DNA of 64,000 bases from Eubacteriales bacterium (GTDB lineage Bacteria; Bacillota; Clostridia; Oscillospirales; Oscillospiraceae): positions 186,001 through 250,000 of the forward strand of contig JAUNPV010000002.1 in assembly GCA_030536515.1 (NCBI GenBank). The letters run 5' to 3'. Below the pieces are notes generated by a model. The model did not search any database and was not told where the DNA came from. It was given only the letters and a program-made list of their open reading frames with translations. Numbering within the stretch: position 1 is the first letter of the stretch; each line of letters begins with the position of its first letter. The position numbers were made by a program, and so were the translations under genes. Shown here piece by piece: positions 45,938-54,367 of this stretch.

Positions 45938-47203
45938 TTAGATTCCCTCCATTTGTATTTTCAGATTGCCCAGGGCTGTGGCCTCAATGGGCAGGGCGAT
46001 GACTTTTTTGCCGGTGGCCTCGGCGGTCAGGCGGTTCAGAAAACCGTTTTTTGCCCCGCCTCCGACGATGTACAGCCTTTCATAGGACTTTCCGGTGCTG
46101 GCTTCCAGCTCCCGGATGGCCTTTGCGTAGCTGCCCGCCAGGGAGCGGTAGGCGCAGCGGAAATAGTCCGCCTCCTTCAAGGGCACGCCCAGTGCAGCGT
46201 CAAAGGCGGCCTTCATGCTTTTCGGGGCAATAAATGCCTGGGAATCGGCATCCACGGTTTGGTCAAAGGTGCTTTTCTCCGCCTCACGGACAATCGTGCC
46301 AAAATCCGTTCCGGGGCACAGCTCCCGCCGCAGCTCGTTGATGAGCCACATTCCCATAATGTTCTTCTGGTAGCGGTTGTAGCCCACGCCGCCCTCGTTG
46401 GAGTAGTTGGCTTCCATACTGGCACCATCCGTCAGAGGCCTCGGGGTTTTGACTCCCAGCAGGCTCCAGGTGCCGGAGGACAGGTAGAGCGCCTCCCCTT
46501 CCATGGGAATGCCCTCCACGGCGGAGCCGGTGTCGTGGGTGGCGCAGAGCAGAACTTTGATTCCCTGGTATTCTCCAATCACCGTGCCGGGATGCTGCAA
46601 TTTGGGGAACAAATGCCGGGGCAGGCTCAATGCGTCTGCGACCTCCATGTCGAATTCCCCGGTTTGTGCGCGCACCAGTCCCGTGGTGGTGGCGTTGGTA
46701 AACTCCTTTGCTTTGACACCGCAGAGCCTGTACATCAGATACTCCGGAATCATCAGAAAGTCCGTAACCCCCTCCAACCGCCCCGCCAGCCGGTCCGCAC
46801 AGAGCTGATAGACGGAATTGAAGCTCTGGAACTGGCAGCCGGTGCGGCGGTACAGCTGGGCAAAGGGCATGATTTCATGCACCCTGGGGATGACCCCCTC
46901 CGTCCGGCTGTCCCGGTAGGCATAGACGGGGAGCACCGCATGGTTCCCCTTCATCAGGACGTAGTCCACGCCCCAGGTGTCGATGGACAGGGATGAAACG
47001 GCGAACTGCTTCTGCGCCTCGGCAATGCCCGCCCTGACATGGAAAAGCAGGGCCTCAACATCCCATGTCAGGTGTCCGTCCCGTTCGGTCACGCCGTTGG
47101 GAAAGCGGTAGACCTCCTTCGTTTTCAGCTGCCCTTCCTCCCGCCAGCCAACAATGTGCCGGCCCGACGAGGCGCCGATGTCGATTGCCAGATAGTAGCC
47201 CAA
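45938..47203 (-). CDS. rhaB: Rhamnulokinase
   Basis: FGGY-family kinase phosphorylating L-rhamnulose. About 421 residues when started at the TTG at 47203 (AGGAGG-TCATTT), which places YLAIDIGASSGRHIVGW at the N terminus as in other RhaB. An in-frame ATG 32 codons upstream would add an unrelated extension. It has the FGGY-type ATP site YLSSGTWSLLGVKT and IVGGGAKNGFLNRLTA. First gene of rhaB-rhaA-rhaD. A TATACT -10 (47234-47239) without a proper -35 suggests activation by the AraC-type neighbour. Confidence 0.95.
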   Translation of the reverse strand: MGYYLAIDIGASSGRHIVGWREEGQLKTKEVYRFPNGVTERDGHLTWDVEALLFHVRAGIAEAQKQFAVSSLSIDTWGVDYVLMKGNHAVLPVYAYRDSRTEGVIPRVHEIMPFAQLYRRTGCQFQSFNSVYQLCADRLAGRLEGVTDFLMIPEYLMYRLCGVKAKEFTNATTTGLVRAQTGEFDMEVADALSLPRHLFPKLQHPGTVIGEYQGIKVLLCATHDTGSAVEGIPMEGEALYLSSGTWSLLGVKTPRPLTDGASMEANYSNEGGVGYNRYQKNIMGMWLINELRRELCPGTDFGTIVREAEKSTFDQTVDADSQAFIAPKSMKAAFDAALGVPLKEADYFRCAYRSLAGSYAKAIRELEASTGKSYERLYIVGGGAKNGFLNRLTAEATGKKVIALPIEATALGNLKIQMEGI

Positions 47204-47298
47204 AAAATGACCTCCTTTTCTCGTTGTGCCACCAGTATACCACGGCATCGCAGAGAAAGGGAGGTCGTATGATTTCCAAAAAAGTGTCCTTTGTTGCA

Positions 47299-48249
47299 TT
47301 ATCCGTCATTGCGGTAGCGCCTGGGGGATTTGCCGAAGGCCGCCGCAAAAATCCGGTGAAAGTAGCTGATGTTTTCATAGCCAACGGCCACGGAGATATC
47401 GGACACATTCCGGTTCGTGTTTTTCAGCAGAAAGGCAGCCTGGGCCAGCCGCTTTTCCTGCACCAGCTGGGTAAAGGTCTTGCCGGTGGCGGCCTTGATT
47501 TTCCGGGAGAGCCAGGATGGGTCATAATGAAGCTGCGCCGAAATTTTTCCAAAGCTGCAGCCTGCGTAATCGGATTCGATGCAGCGAAGGACCTGTATGA
47601 CCGCCGCATCCTCCTGGTCCCCGGGCACCAGGGTTTCCGCACGGCCCGTCAGCTGCAAAAACAGCAGGGCCATGGTCATCTGGCTCATTTTGCGCTTGTT
47701 GGGCGTTTCCTCCAGAAGGGTCCACAGCAGATTTTCAATGAGGTTTTCTATGGGTTTCACCCCGGAAACGTCGAAATGCAAATATCCCGGGCCGGAATTC
47801 TGCCTGCAAAGGCAGTCCACCAGGAACCGGCGCAGAGGCGTTTCCTCCTCCATGGCCGCCAGAGGCGCATTGAAAAAGTCCGGCAGAACGATGAAATTCA
47901 CGGCGATATCCTGCTTTTCCGCCCGGCAGACCTCGTGGGTGCAGCTTTGGCTTAAAAACAGCAAATCCCCCTGCGCCAGCTCGATTTGCCTGCCGCTTAC
48001 AATATGCCTCGTCCTTCCGGCGCACATATACACCACCTCCACATAGTCGTGGGTGTGCTCCGGGAAGTGGATGAAGCGGGTATGGGGGCGGATGGTAATG
48101 AGCTTGCCGGAGGCCAGCAGCTTTTTCGCATTGACGATGCTGCTGCGGCCCTGCATATAAAGCCCCCGGTCAATGGTGGTCCGCCCATCCAGAATCGACT
48201 GCTCCTCGGCAGTGATTTTACTCAGCCTTGCAAGAATCTCCCTGTCCAT
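47299..48249 (-). CDS. AraC-family regulator, probable rhamnose activator
   Basis: About 316 residues. N-terminal cupin sensing domain (about 60-140; FIHFPEHTHDYVEVVYMC) and C-terminal AraC double helix-turn-helix (about 215-316) ending VGYENISYFHRIFAAAFGKSPRRYR. The start is the ATG at 48249 (GGAGGGG-ATGGC). It lies 95 bp upstream of rhaB on the same strand and is the likely RhaR/RhaS counterpart. A role in rhamnose sensing is inferred from position. Confidence 0.9.
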   Translation of the reverse strand: MDREILARLSKITAEEQSILDGRTTIDRGLYMQGRSSIVNAKKLLASGKLITIRPHTRFIHFPEHTHDYVEVVYMCAGRTRHIVSGRQIELAQGDLLFLSQSCTHEVCRAEKQDIAVNFIVLPDFFNAPLAAMEEETPLRRFLVDCLCRQNSGPGYLHFDVSGVKPIENLIENLLWTLLEETPNKRKMSQMTMALLFLQLTGRAETLVPGDQEDAAVIQVLRCIESDYAGCSFGKISAQLHYDPSWLSRKIKAATGKTFTQLVQEKRLAQAAFLLKNTNRNVSDISVAVGYENISYFHRIFAAAFGKSPRRYRNDG

Positions 48250-48279
48250 GCCATCCCCTCCGTATCCTTTCTTGCATCC

Positions 48280-48309
48280 AGTATAGCACATGGAGGCGGG
48301 CGCTGTCCA
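48280..48309 (-). promoter_or_regulatory. Promoter of the AraC-family gene
   Basis: Minus strand: TGGACA (48304-48309), 18 bp, TATACT (48280-48285); the start codon is about 30 bp downstream. Confidence 0.65.
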
Positions 48310-48327
48310 GCCGGAATTTATCATCGG

Positions 48328-49701
48328 TTAGGAAAAGGGAATGCAAATTGTGACCCTTCCGCCTCCCGGGTCCGGTGCGTTTTCCAGGGTGAGGCGGCCG
48401 CCATGCTCGTGAATGATGGAATTTGCTGCATACAGGCCGATTCCGAAGTGGGTTTTGGAATTGCGGCTGGCATCGTCCATAAAAAACTGCTCCGTTGCGT
48501 GCCTCAGCGCCTCCCGGGAAAAGCCCTTCCCGGCATCCAGAATCACAAGGGACAGCCAGTCCCCTTCCTCCGTTACCCACACCTGGACGCTGCCGCCGGG
48601 CGGGGTGTGCTCCACGGCGTTGGCCGCCACGTTGATGACCGCCCGGGTAAACAGGTCCCGGTCCACCGACAGCTGCCTGTCCCCGCAGCAGCAGCTCCAC
48701 TCCAGGGACACCCGGTGGACGGCGCACAGGCCTCGGACCTGCTGCTCAATCTGCTGAAAAAGCAGCCGGGCGCTTCCTCGCTGCCTATGGATTTGGTAGC
48801 CCTGCCAGGACCTTGTGACCTCAATCAGGGTCTGCACATAATTCTGCATTTGCAGGGCGCTGTTTTCAATATAGGCAGCGTTTTTTTCCTGGGCCTCCGG
48901 CAGCTCCGACTCCAAAAGCAGCTCGGCGTTCCCCCGGACAATGGTCAGGGGCGTTTTCAAATCGTGGGCCAGGGCTGACATCTGCCTGCTCTTGGCCTGC
49001 TCCAGCTGCCATTGCTGCTCCAGTGCGGATTTCAGGGCCAGGCGCATCTGGTCCATGGATTGGAGGATTTCGTCAATCTCCCGGATTCCGCTTTCCGAAA
49101 CGGCAAATTCCAGGTCCTGCTGCCGGATTTTGTTCACCGCAGCGGTCAGAGGGGCCAGCCGCTTTCGGAAGGCCCGTCCAAACCGGACTGCCACGGCCGT
49201 GACGATAAGCAGGGTCCCGGCGGCCCCAAGCAGAAGCAGCAGGCTTTGAGGCGGCATCAGATGCTTTCTCAGGGCCGGGGATTTGTACTGGGGGATAATC
49301 CGGTATTGCAGCACGCAGTATTCCCCCGGCCGCTGAATGACGGTGTAGTAGTCGCTGCCCGCACTGGGCTGGCCGCTTTGCAGGGCATTCCACGCCCTCC
49401 GGGCCGCCCCCGGGTCCAGAGTCCCCTGGGTCACATGGCCGTTGAGGTCAAAAACCGCATAGCCGCACAGCTCCGGAATCAGGACCGCTGTGACCCTGTC
49501 CGCCTCCCGGATTGCCGCCTGGGCCGATTCGGCCTGCTTTTGCCCTTCGTTTGCCAGGTAAAACAGGTCCCCGGAGGCAAGGGCGGTGAAGGAAAGCAGC
49601 AAAACCGCCGCCAGCAGCACCATGCCCACAAAGATGTAAGAAAAATATTTCAGATAGAACAGGCTTAACGGGATGGGCCGTTTTCTTCTCATTCCTCCCA
49701 T
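48328..49701 (-). CDS. Sensor histidine kinase beside LanFEG transporter
   Basis: Sensor kinase of 457 residues. Two membrane helices (about 15-40 and 148-172) enclose an extracytoplasmic domain of about 110 residues; then HAMP, HisKA with MSALAHDLKTPLTIVRGN (phospho-His) and HATPase with INVAANAVEHT and FGIGLYAANSIIHEHGG. The start at 49701 overlaps the regulator stop; an ATG three codons later is possible. Proximity to an EpiE/MutG-type transporter suggests a lantibiotic-sensing kinase of the SpaK/NsrK type. Confidence 0.9.
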   Translation of the reverse strand: MGGMRRKRPIPLSLFYLKYFSYIFVGMVLLAAVLLLSFTALASGDLFYLANEGQKQAESAQAAIREADRVTAVLIPELCGYAVFDLNGHVTQGTLDPGAARRAWNALQSGQPSAGSDYYTVIQRPGEYCVLQYRIIPQYKSPALRKHLMPPQSLLLLLGAAGTLLIVTAVAVRFGRAFRKRLAPLTAAVNKIRQQDLEFAVSESGIREIDEILQSMDQMRLALKSALEQQWQLEQAKSRQMSALAHDLKTPLTIVRGNAELLLESELPEAQEKNAAYIENSALQMQNYVQTLIEVTRSWQGYQIHRQRGSARLLFQQIEQQVRGLCAVHRVSLEWSCCCGDRQLSVDRDLFTRAVINVAANAVEHTPPGGSVQVWVTEEGDWLSLVILDAGKGFSREALRHATEQFFMDDASRNSKTHFGIGLYAANSIIHEHGGRLTLENAPDPGGGRVTICIPFS

Positions 49702-50351
49702 TTATACCCCACCCCCCAAACGGTTTTGATTGGTGCGTACTGAAGCTCCTGGAGCTTTGTCCGGATGTTTTTGATGTGGGTGGCAATGGTGCTGTCGCTG
49801 CTGTCGCTGTCAAAGCCGAATACCCGCTCAAAAATCTGCTCCCTGGAAAAAACCTGCCCCTGATTCCTTGCCAGAAATTCGCAGATTTCATACTCCCCCT
49901 TTGTCAGCGGGACCGGCTGATTTCTGACCGTCAGCTCCTTGGCGGAAAGGTTGAAGCTCCCGCTTTCAAAGGAAAGGCGTGCAAAATGCTCACGCTTTTC
50001 CCGGCGCAGATGGGCGGCGATTCTGGCCCGGAGCTCCATGACGCCGAAGGGCTTGCAGATATAATCGTCAGCCCCCAGGGCCAGGCCGTTTACCACGCTG
50101 TTTTCCCCGGACTTTGCCGTGAGGAAAACGATGGGGCAGTCCACCATGCTGCGGAGGGTCCTGCACAGGGTAAGCCCGTCCACCCCGGGCATCATAATAT
50201 CCAGCAAAATCAGGTCATAGGAATTGACGGTTTTGAAATTCAGAGCCCTTGGCTCCGTCAGGCCCGTCACCAAATGGCCGTCCTTGCTCAGAATGCTTTT
50301 TATCATCTCCAAAATGGCAGGCTCATCATCAATGGCTAAAATCGACGCCAT
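49689..50351 (-). CDS. OmpR-family response regulator beside LanFEG transporter
   Basis: Response regulator of about 220 residues. Receiver with AIDDEP, phospho-Asp in YDLILLDIMMPGVDG and Lys in ICKPFG; C-terminal winged helix ending ATHIKNIRTKL. The start is the ATG at 50351, or 50357, behind GGAAGGGG; a longer frame upstream crosses the promoter and is discounted. With the kinase it likely controls the immunity-type transporter encoded just upstream, as in SpaRK/NsrRK systems. Confidence 0.92.
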   Translation of the reverse strand: MASILAIDDEPAILEMIKSILSKDGHLVTGLTEPRALNFKTVNSYDLILLDIMMPGVDGLTLCRTLRSMVDCPIVFLTAKSGENSVVNGLALGADDYICKPFGVMELRARIAAHLRREKREHFARLSFESGSFNLSAKELTVRNQPVPLTKGEYEICEFLARNQGQVFSREQIFERVFGFDSDSSDSTIATHIKNIRTKLQELQYAPIKTVWGVGYKWEE

Positions 50352-50373
50352 CTTCATCACCCCTTCCATGCAG

Positions 50374-50402
50374 ATTATAACGCAGCATTGACAAATAGTA
50401 AA
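50374..50402 (-). promoter_or_regulatory. Promoter of the LanFEG-associated two-component system
   Basis: Minus strand: TTTACT (50397-50402), 17 bp, TATAAT (50374-50379), between the MutG-like permease stop and the regulator start. The regulator pair can therefore be expressed separately from the transporter. Confidence 0.7.
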
Positions 50403-50404
50403 TC

Positions 50405-51151
50405 TCATTCAAGGTTTTTTGTCCCCTCCCACCGTAACGAGCACACCGTCAGCAGCACGACGGCGGCAAGGGAGGCCACTGCGCAGACCGGGAGCATGGT
50501 ATGCAGGGTCTCTGCGGCGGTTTCATTTCCTGTGTATGCCGCCAGAAAGCCGGTTGCCAATCTGGCGGGCCATGCGGCGGGGACGAATTTCCAGGCGTAT
50601 TTTCCCATGTCCGTGAGAAACAGCGCTGACACCAGGCTTTCCACAATGCCCAGGCCCATGGAAACGCCTCCGCCAAGCTGAAAGGCCAGCATCAGATGCA
50701 GACTATAGGGAACGACGCTGCCTGCCAGCAGGACCATAGGGACCAAACCGTAAAAGCCGGCAGGAACCGGGTCGTTGCCCAGCAGCACATGAAAGCCCAG
50801 GTAAAAAAGCAGCGAGGCCAGCACCAGCGCCCCCGCCTCCAAAAGCAGCAGCACCGTGAGCTTTGACAACAGGGGGACGCATTTCTTTTCCACCATCAGC
50901 ATGGACTGAAAGGCCCCGGCCCGGTGCTCCTGCTCGGCAAGCATGGCGCAGAACACACCCATCAGCACCGGCAGCGCCATTGCCAGCACCTGATAATAGG
51001 CCTCGGCCTTCCCATATGCACTCCACGGGGCGAAGGCGAAATAGGCGGTAAACACCCCTGCGGCCCCAATGGGAACAAGGATGTGGGCCGGCCTCAGAGA
51101 AAGGCCCTTGGTTTTCAGAAAATCCGCCCTTATCCATTGCAGCAGCATCAT
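50405..51151 (-). CDS. Lantibiotic-immunity ABC permease, MutG/SpaG type
   Basis: About 248 residues with six hydrophobic helices. The short N terminus LQWIRADFLKTKG and first-loop AMLAEQEHRAGAFQSMLM are typical of LanG/LanE permeases. The start ATG at 51151 overlaps the neighbouring permease stop (ATGA). It forms a transporter with the second permease and ATPase and most likely expels a lanthipeptide from the membrane. No lanthipeptide precursor or LanM/LanBC enzyme is in the window. Confidence 0.85.
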   Translation of the reverse strand: MMLLQWIRADFLKTKGLSLRPAHILVPIGAAGVFTAYFAFAPWSAYGKAEAYYQVLAMALPVLMGVFCAMLAEQEHRAGAFQSMLMVEKKCVPLLSKLTVLLLLEAGALVLASLLFYLGFHVLLGNDPVPAGFYGLVPMVLLAGSVVPYSLHLMLAFQLGGGVSMGLGIVESLVSALFLTDMGKYAWKFVPAAWPARLATGFLAAYTGNETAAETLHTMLPVCAVASLAAVVLLTVCSLRWEGTKNLE

Positions 51152-51882
51152 TTTGCCTCCCATCTTACAAACCAGGCTGTGACAAGGAAGGTCATCCCTG
51201 CAAGCCACAGCAGGGAAATGAGAGTGCCCGGAAAAATCACATTGGCATTCAGAAGCTCGCTTCCGGCGGGAACCGGCAGGCCGTTGGGCAGCAGGCCCAG
51301 GGTCGGGCACATGAGCCGCACAGGCACCGACGAGGGGCACAGCCACCAAAGGCTTTTGTCGGCCACCGTCACAACGCCGCCGATGGACAGCACCATAAAG
51401 GATAACACGCTGGCCAGCATTCCAAACCGGGCGCTCAAAAACAGATACAGCGGTATTTCCCAGAGATAGCTGACGCTCAGCAGCACAGCGGCTGCCACGC
51501 CGCCGGAAATAGGGATGGTGGTCCCCAGCAGGGCCCCGCCCATTGATGCGCCTGCAAAAATAATCAGATTGGCCAGCAGCAGCTCCCCGGAAAGGAAGGC
51601 AATTTTTCCAACCAGAAGGCGCCTTCCGTCAATGGGAAGGGCCCTCAGGCTGAAATAGCCGGATTTTCGCTCCCCGGAGATATTCAGATAGCACAGGACG
51701 GACAGCATCCCCGGCAGGAGGAAGGTATACCACCAGTTCCAGGCCCCGGCGGGAAAGGCATTTTCCATGCCCCCGGTCAAAACCAGCACCAGCAGCAGCG
51801 TTACCACCGGCGCTGCCACCGGCAGCGCCTTGGCGAAGGTGTGCCGGACCTTCAGCTGCTCCGCCCGGATTATCCTAATCAT
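51148..51882 (-). CDS. Lantibiotic-immunity ABC permease, MutE/EpiE type
   Basis: About 244 residues and six hydrophobic helices, opening IIRAEQLKVRHTFAK and carrying the LanE-like segment ISGERKSGYFSLRALP after the second helix. The ATG at 51882 overlaps the ATPase stop by 8 bp. It is the first permease in the ATPase-permease-permease order usual for LanFEG. Specificity cannot be read from sequence. Confidence 0.87.
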   Translation of the reverse strand: MIRIIRAEQLKVRHTFAKALPVAAPVVTLLLVLVLTGGMENAFPAGAWNWWYTFLLPGMLSVLCYLNISGERKSGYFSLRALPIDGRRLLVGKIAFLSGELLLANLIIFAGASMGGALLGTTIPISGGVAAAVLLSVSYLWEIPLYLFLSARFGMLASVLSFMVLSIGGVVTVADKSLWWLCPSSVPVRLMCPTLGLLPNGLPVPAGSELLNANVIFPGTLISLLWLAGMTFLVTAWFVRWEAK

Positions 51883-52588
51883 GCAATTCACCGGCCTTTC
51901 TGTTCTGCTTGACAACGTCCATAAAAAGCCGCTCCAGATTCTCCCCGGGATGCAGCTCCCCCTCATAGCCCAGAACGCCTCCGGCAATAATGCCCACATG
52001 GTCCGCCGTCTGCTGCACCTCAGAGAGGATGTGGCTGGACAGAATCACCGTGATGCCCTTGGCCGGGAAGGAGCATATCAGCTCCCGAAGCGCCTCGATG
52101 CCAACGGGGTCGAGGCCATTGGTTGGCTCGTCCAGAATCAGCAGCCTGGGGCTGTTCAGCAGGGCAAGGGCAATGCCCAGGCGCTGCCTCATGCCAAGGG
52201 AAAAGCGGCCGGCACGTTTCCTGCCGGTATCGGTGAGGCGGACGGTTTCCAGCACCTGCTGGATGCGGCTGTCCTCCAGGCCCAGCAGCATGGCTCTGAC
52301 CCGCAGATTGTCATAGGCCGTCAGGTTATCGTACAGCGGCGGCGTTTCGATGAGGGCGCCGATTTGGCCGAGACTGCCCCGGGTCCAGGGCCTGCCGTCA
52401 AAGAAAATTGAGCCGGAGGTGGGCCTCAGCATCCCCGCAATCATTTTCAGCGTTGTGGATTTCCCCGCCCCGTTGGGCCCCAGCAGACCGTAGACGGTGT
52501 TTTCCCTGATGTGCAGCGACACATTGCTGACGGCCCTCTGCCTGCCAAACGCTTTGCAGAGGTCCTCTGTTTCCAAAATCATATCCAT
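51875..52588 (-). CDS. Lantibiotic-immunity ABC ATPase (LanF/BcrA type)
   Basis: 237-residue ATPase. Walker A GPNGAGKST, Q-loop LIETPPLYDNLTA, signature FSLGMRQRLGIALA (degenerate LSGGQ common in the BcrA/LanF family), Walker B LLILDEPTNGLD and switch His in LSSHIL. The start is the ATG at 52588 behind AAAGGACACG; a longer frame upstream runs antisense-like through rubrerythrin in another frame and is not coding. First gene of the transporter. Confidence 0.93.
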   Translation of the reverse strand: MDMILETEDLCKAFGRQRAVSNVSLHIRENTVYGLLGPNGAGKSTTLKMIAGMLRPTSGSIFFDGRPWTRGSLGQIGALIETPPLYDNLTAYDNLRVRAMLLGLEDSRIQQVLETVRLTDTGRKRAGRFSLGMRQRLGIALALLNSPRLLILDEPTNGLDPVGIEALRELICSFPAKGITVILSSHILSEVQQTADHVGIIAGGVLGYEGELHPGENLERLFMDVVKQNRKAGELHD

Positions 52589-52649
52589 CGTGTCCTTTCT
52601 CTTTGGATATAAGAAAGGATAACAGGTGATTTTGAAGATTTCATAAAGA

Positions 52650-52693
52650 TAAAAAGTAAAAAAGAACAGGAAGCGGGCAATGCCCGCTTCCTG
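52650..52693 (-). terminator. Terminator of the rubrerythrin operon
   Basis: Minus strand: CAGGAAGCGGGC-ATT-GCCCGCTTCCTG, a 12-bp perfect stem, then TTCTTTTTTACTTTTTA. Confidence 0.88.
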
Positions 52694-52727
52694 CCGCCTG
52701 ATAAAACGATAAGAAATTTTCTGCCGA

Positions 52728-53264
52728 TTAGTAGTTTTCCTTCCGGACCTCGAAGTAGCTCTGGGGGTGGTTGCACACGGGGCAGACCTCGGGGGCCTTG
52801 GTGCCGACGACGATGTGGCCGCAGTTGCGGCACTCCCAGACCTGGACCTCGCTCTTTTCAAAGACGGCCTTGGTTTCCACATTGTGAAGCAGAGCACGGT
52901 AGCGCTCCTCGTGGCTCTTTTCGATGGCGGCCACACCCCGGAACTGGGCGGCCAGGTCGGCGAAGCCCTCCTCCTCGGCGTCCTTTGCCATGCGCTCGTA
53001 CATATCGGTCCACTCGGCGTTCTCGCCCTCGGCGGCGTGAAGCAGGTTTTCAGCGGTGCCGCCCAGCTCGCCCAGGGCCTTGAACCACAGCTTTGCGTGC
53101 TCCTTCTCGTTCTCGGCGGTGGCCAGGAACAGGGCCGCAATCTGCTCATAGCCCTGCTTCTTGGCAACGGATGCGAAGTAGGTGTACTTGTTCCGGGCCT
53201 GGGACTCGCCTGCAAAGGCCTCCCACAGGTTCTTCTCGGTTTTGGTGCCAGCATACTTGTTCAT
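52728..53264 (-). CDS. rbr: Rubrerythrin
   Basis: Non-heme iron peroxidase that detoxifies hydrogen peroxide in anaerobes. About 178 residues. N-terminal four-helix diiron domain (1-135) with paired ExxH motifs ([23 protein letters not shown]), and C-terminal rubredoxin domain with CRNCG and CPVCN iron ligands. The start is the ATG at 53264 (GGAGG-ATAATTAC), preferred over an ATG five codons earlier that overlaps the ribosome site. It lies 24 bp behind the DUF134-NifX gene and probably shares its transcript. Confidence 0.96.
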   Translation of the reverse strand: MNKYAGTKTEKNLWEAFAGESQARNKYTYFASVAKKQGYEQIAALFLATAENEKEHAKLWFKALGELGGTAENLLHAAEGENAEWTDMYERMAKDAEEEGFADLAAQFRGVAAIEKSHEERYRALLHNVETKAVFEKSEVQVWECRNCGHIVVGTKAPEVCPVCNHPQSYFEVRKENY

Positions 53265-53288
53265 GTAATTATCCTCCATTATAATATA

Positions 53289-54059
53289 TTAGTGACAGGA
53301 ATGACTGCCGCAGCCGTGGTCGCCGCAGGTGTGCTCGCCCTCATGGTGGTGATTGCAGGCGGCGTTGGGGTTGAATTCCAGCTTCCCGGCCAGCAGCGCC
53401 TGAACGGCCTCGTCGGCCTCTCCGGACACGCCGCCGTAGATTTCGATGCCGGCCTCGGCCAGGGCCATTCTGGCGCCGCCGCCGATGCCGCCACAAATCA
53501 GCGCCATGACTCCCAGGTCTCTGAGAAAGCCTGCCAGGGCGCCGTGGCCGCTGCCGTTTGTATCGAGAATCTGAGAAGAAACCACCTGATTCTGCTGGAT
53601 TTCGTAGATTTTAAACTGGGCGGTGTGGCCAAAATGCTGGAACACACGGCCGTCCTCATAGGTCACTGCGATTTTCATAGTATCATTTCCTCCTGCTGAA
53701 TTTTGCTGCAAATGTTCGGAATGGTCCCGGCGTTTCCAACAGCCTCCAACGCCACAGCCCGTTACCCGGCCGTCGCAGAGCTTGTAGTCCCCGCCTTCGA
53801 TTTTCAGCGGACGGCCATCCACCAGGGACTCGGCGAGCTTCCTCCGGGCGGAGGCGTAAATCAGCTGCACCGAGGTCCGGGCGACCCCCATGTAGGTCCC
53901 GCACTGCTCCTGAGAAAGGCCCTCCCTGTCGATGAGGCGAATGGTTTCGTACTCGTCCACAGCCAGGATGATGGGCTCCTTTTGCCCACCGCTGGCGGGC
54001 ACAAAAGCCGCATTTTCCGGCAGCGAGCAGACCCTCCGGCATTTTTTGGGTCTGGCCAT
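53289..54059 (-). CDS. DUF134-NifX/NifB-like fusion protein
   Basis: One frame of 256 residues joining two domains that are usually separate. Residues 1-110 form a DUF134 protein (MARPKKCRRVCSLPENAAF, EYETIRLIDREGLSQEQCG) with a sigma-like helix-turn-helix (MGVARTSVQLIYASARRKLAE), a predicted DNA-binding protein. From Met128 there is a dinitrogenase Fe-Mo cofactor-type domain (IAVTYEDGRVFQHFGH, ALICGGIGGGARMAL) with a His/Cys-rich tail (NHHHEGEHTCGDHGCG). A strong AGGAGG lies 10 nt before Met128 (53678), so the second domain may also be made alone. The main start is the ATG at 54059 behind AAAGGAGGTGAACCCC. Likely iron-sulfur or metal handling next to rubrerythrin; nitrogen fixation genes are absent. 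Confidence 0.88.
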   Translation of the reverse strand: MARPKKCRRVCSLPENAAFVPASGGQKEPIILAVDEYETIRLIDREGLSQEQCGTYMGVARTSVQLIYASARRKLAESLVDGRPLKIEGGDYKLCDGRVTGCGVGGCWKRRDHSEHLQQNSAGGNDTMKIAVTYEDGRVFQHFGHTAQFKIYEIQQNQVVSSQILDTNGSGHGALAGFLRDLGVMALICGGIGGGARMALAEAGIEIYGGVSGEADEAVQALLAGKLEFNPNAACNHHHEGEHTCGDHGCGSHSCH

Positions 54060-54100
54060 GGGGTTCACCTCCTTTGGTTTCCGGCGTTTGCCATAATTCA

Positions 54101-54128
54101 ATTGTACCACATTGGAGAAAAATGTCAA
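54101..54128 (-). promoter_or_regulatory. Promoter of the DUF134-NifX-rubrerythrin unit
   Basis: Minus strand: TTGACA (54123-54128), 16 bp, TACAAT (54101-54106), about 42 bp before the start codon. Confidence 0.75.
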
Positions 54129-54276
54129 GAAATAATTGGCATAAGTCAAATATTGTTCACAACTGGGTTCGGCTGTTGGGGAACCGTTCGACAGCTTTTT
54201 CTTGCGTTTTCCCCGTTCCGTGGGGTAAACTGTCCATGGCGGACAATTTCCCCCAGGCAAATGCGACTGCCCGCCG

Positions 54277-54311
54277 CCCCCGTCCCGGCTCTCCCCCGGG
54301 CGGGGGTTTTT
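54277..54311 (+). terminator. Terminator-like hairpin on plus strand, no gene assigned
   Basis: CCCCCG-T-CCCGG / CCGGGCGGGGG stem with one bulge, followed by TTTTT on the plus strand. No plus-strand gene precedes it. The 54130-54276 stretch also holds a TGTCC-ATGGC-GGACA dyad (about 54231-54245) and nothing else recognisable. A short antisense or small RNA could end here. Confidence 0.4.
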
Positions 54312-54338
54312 GACATAAAGGCAAATGGAAATTGAAAA

Positions 54339-54361
54339 AAGGCGGCCTTTTCAGGCCGCCT
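54339..54361 (-). terminator. Terminator of the SipL-like gene
   Basis: Minus strand: AGGCGGCC-TGAAAA-GGCCGCCT followed by TTTTTTC, 7 bp past the stop. Confidence 0.88.
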
Positions 54362-54367
54362 CTTTGA

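Noticed and set aside
52589-53254. Extension of the LanF-type ATPase frame upstream through rubrerythrin
   Set aside because: It lies on the same strand in another frame than rubrerythrin, has an Arg/Pro/Ser-rich translation, and crosses a strong terminator.
54060-54260. N-terminal extension of the DUF134-NifX protein to an upstream start
   Set aside because: The extension would run through the TTGACA/TACAAT promoter. The ATG at 54059 has an excellent ribosome site and gives the conserved MARPKKCRR start.
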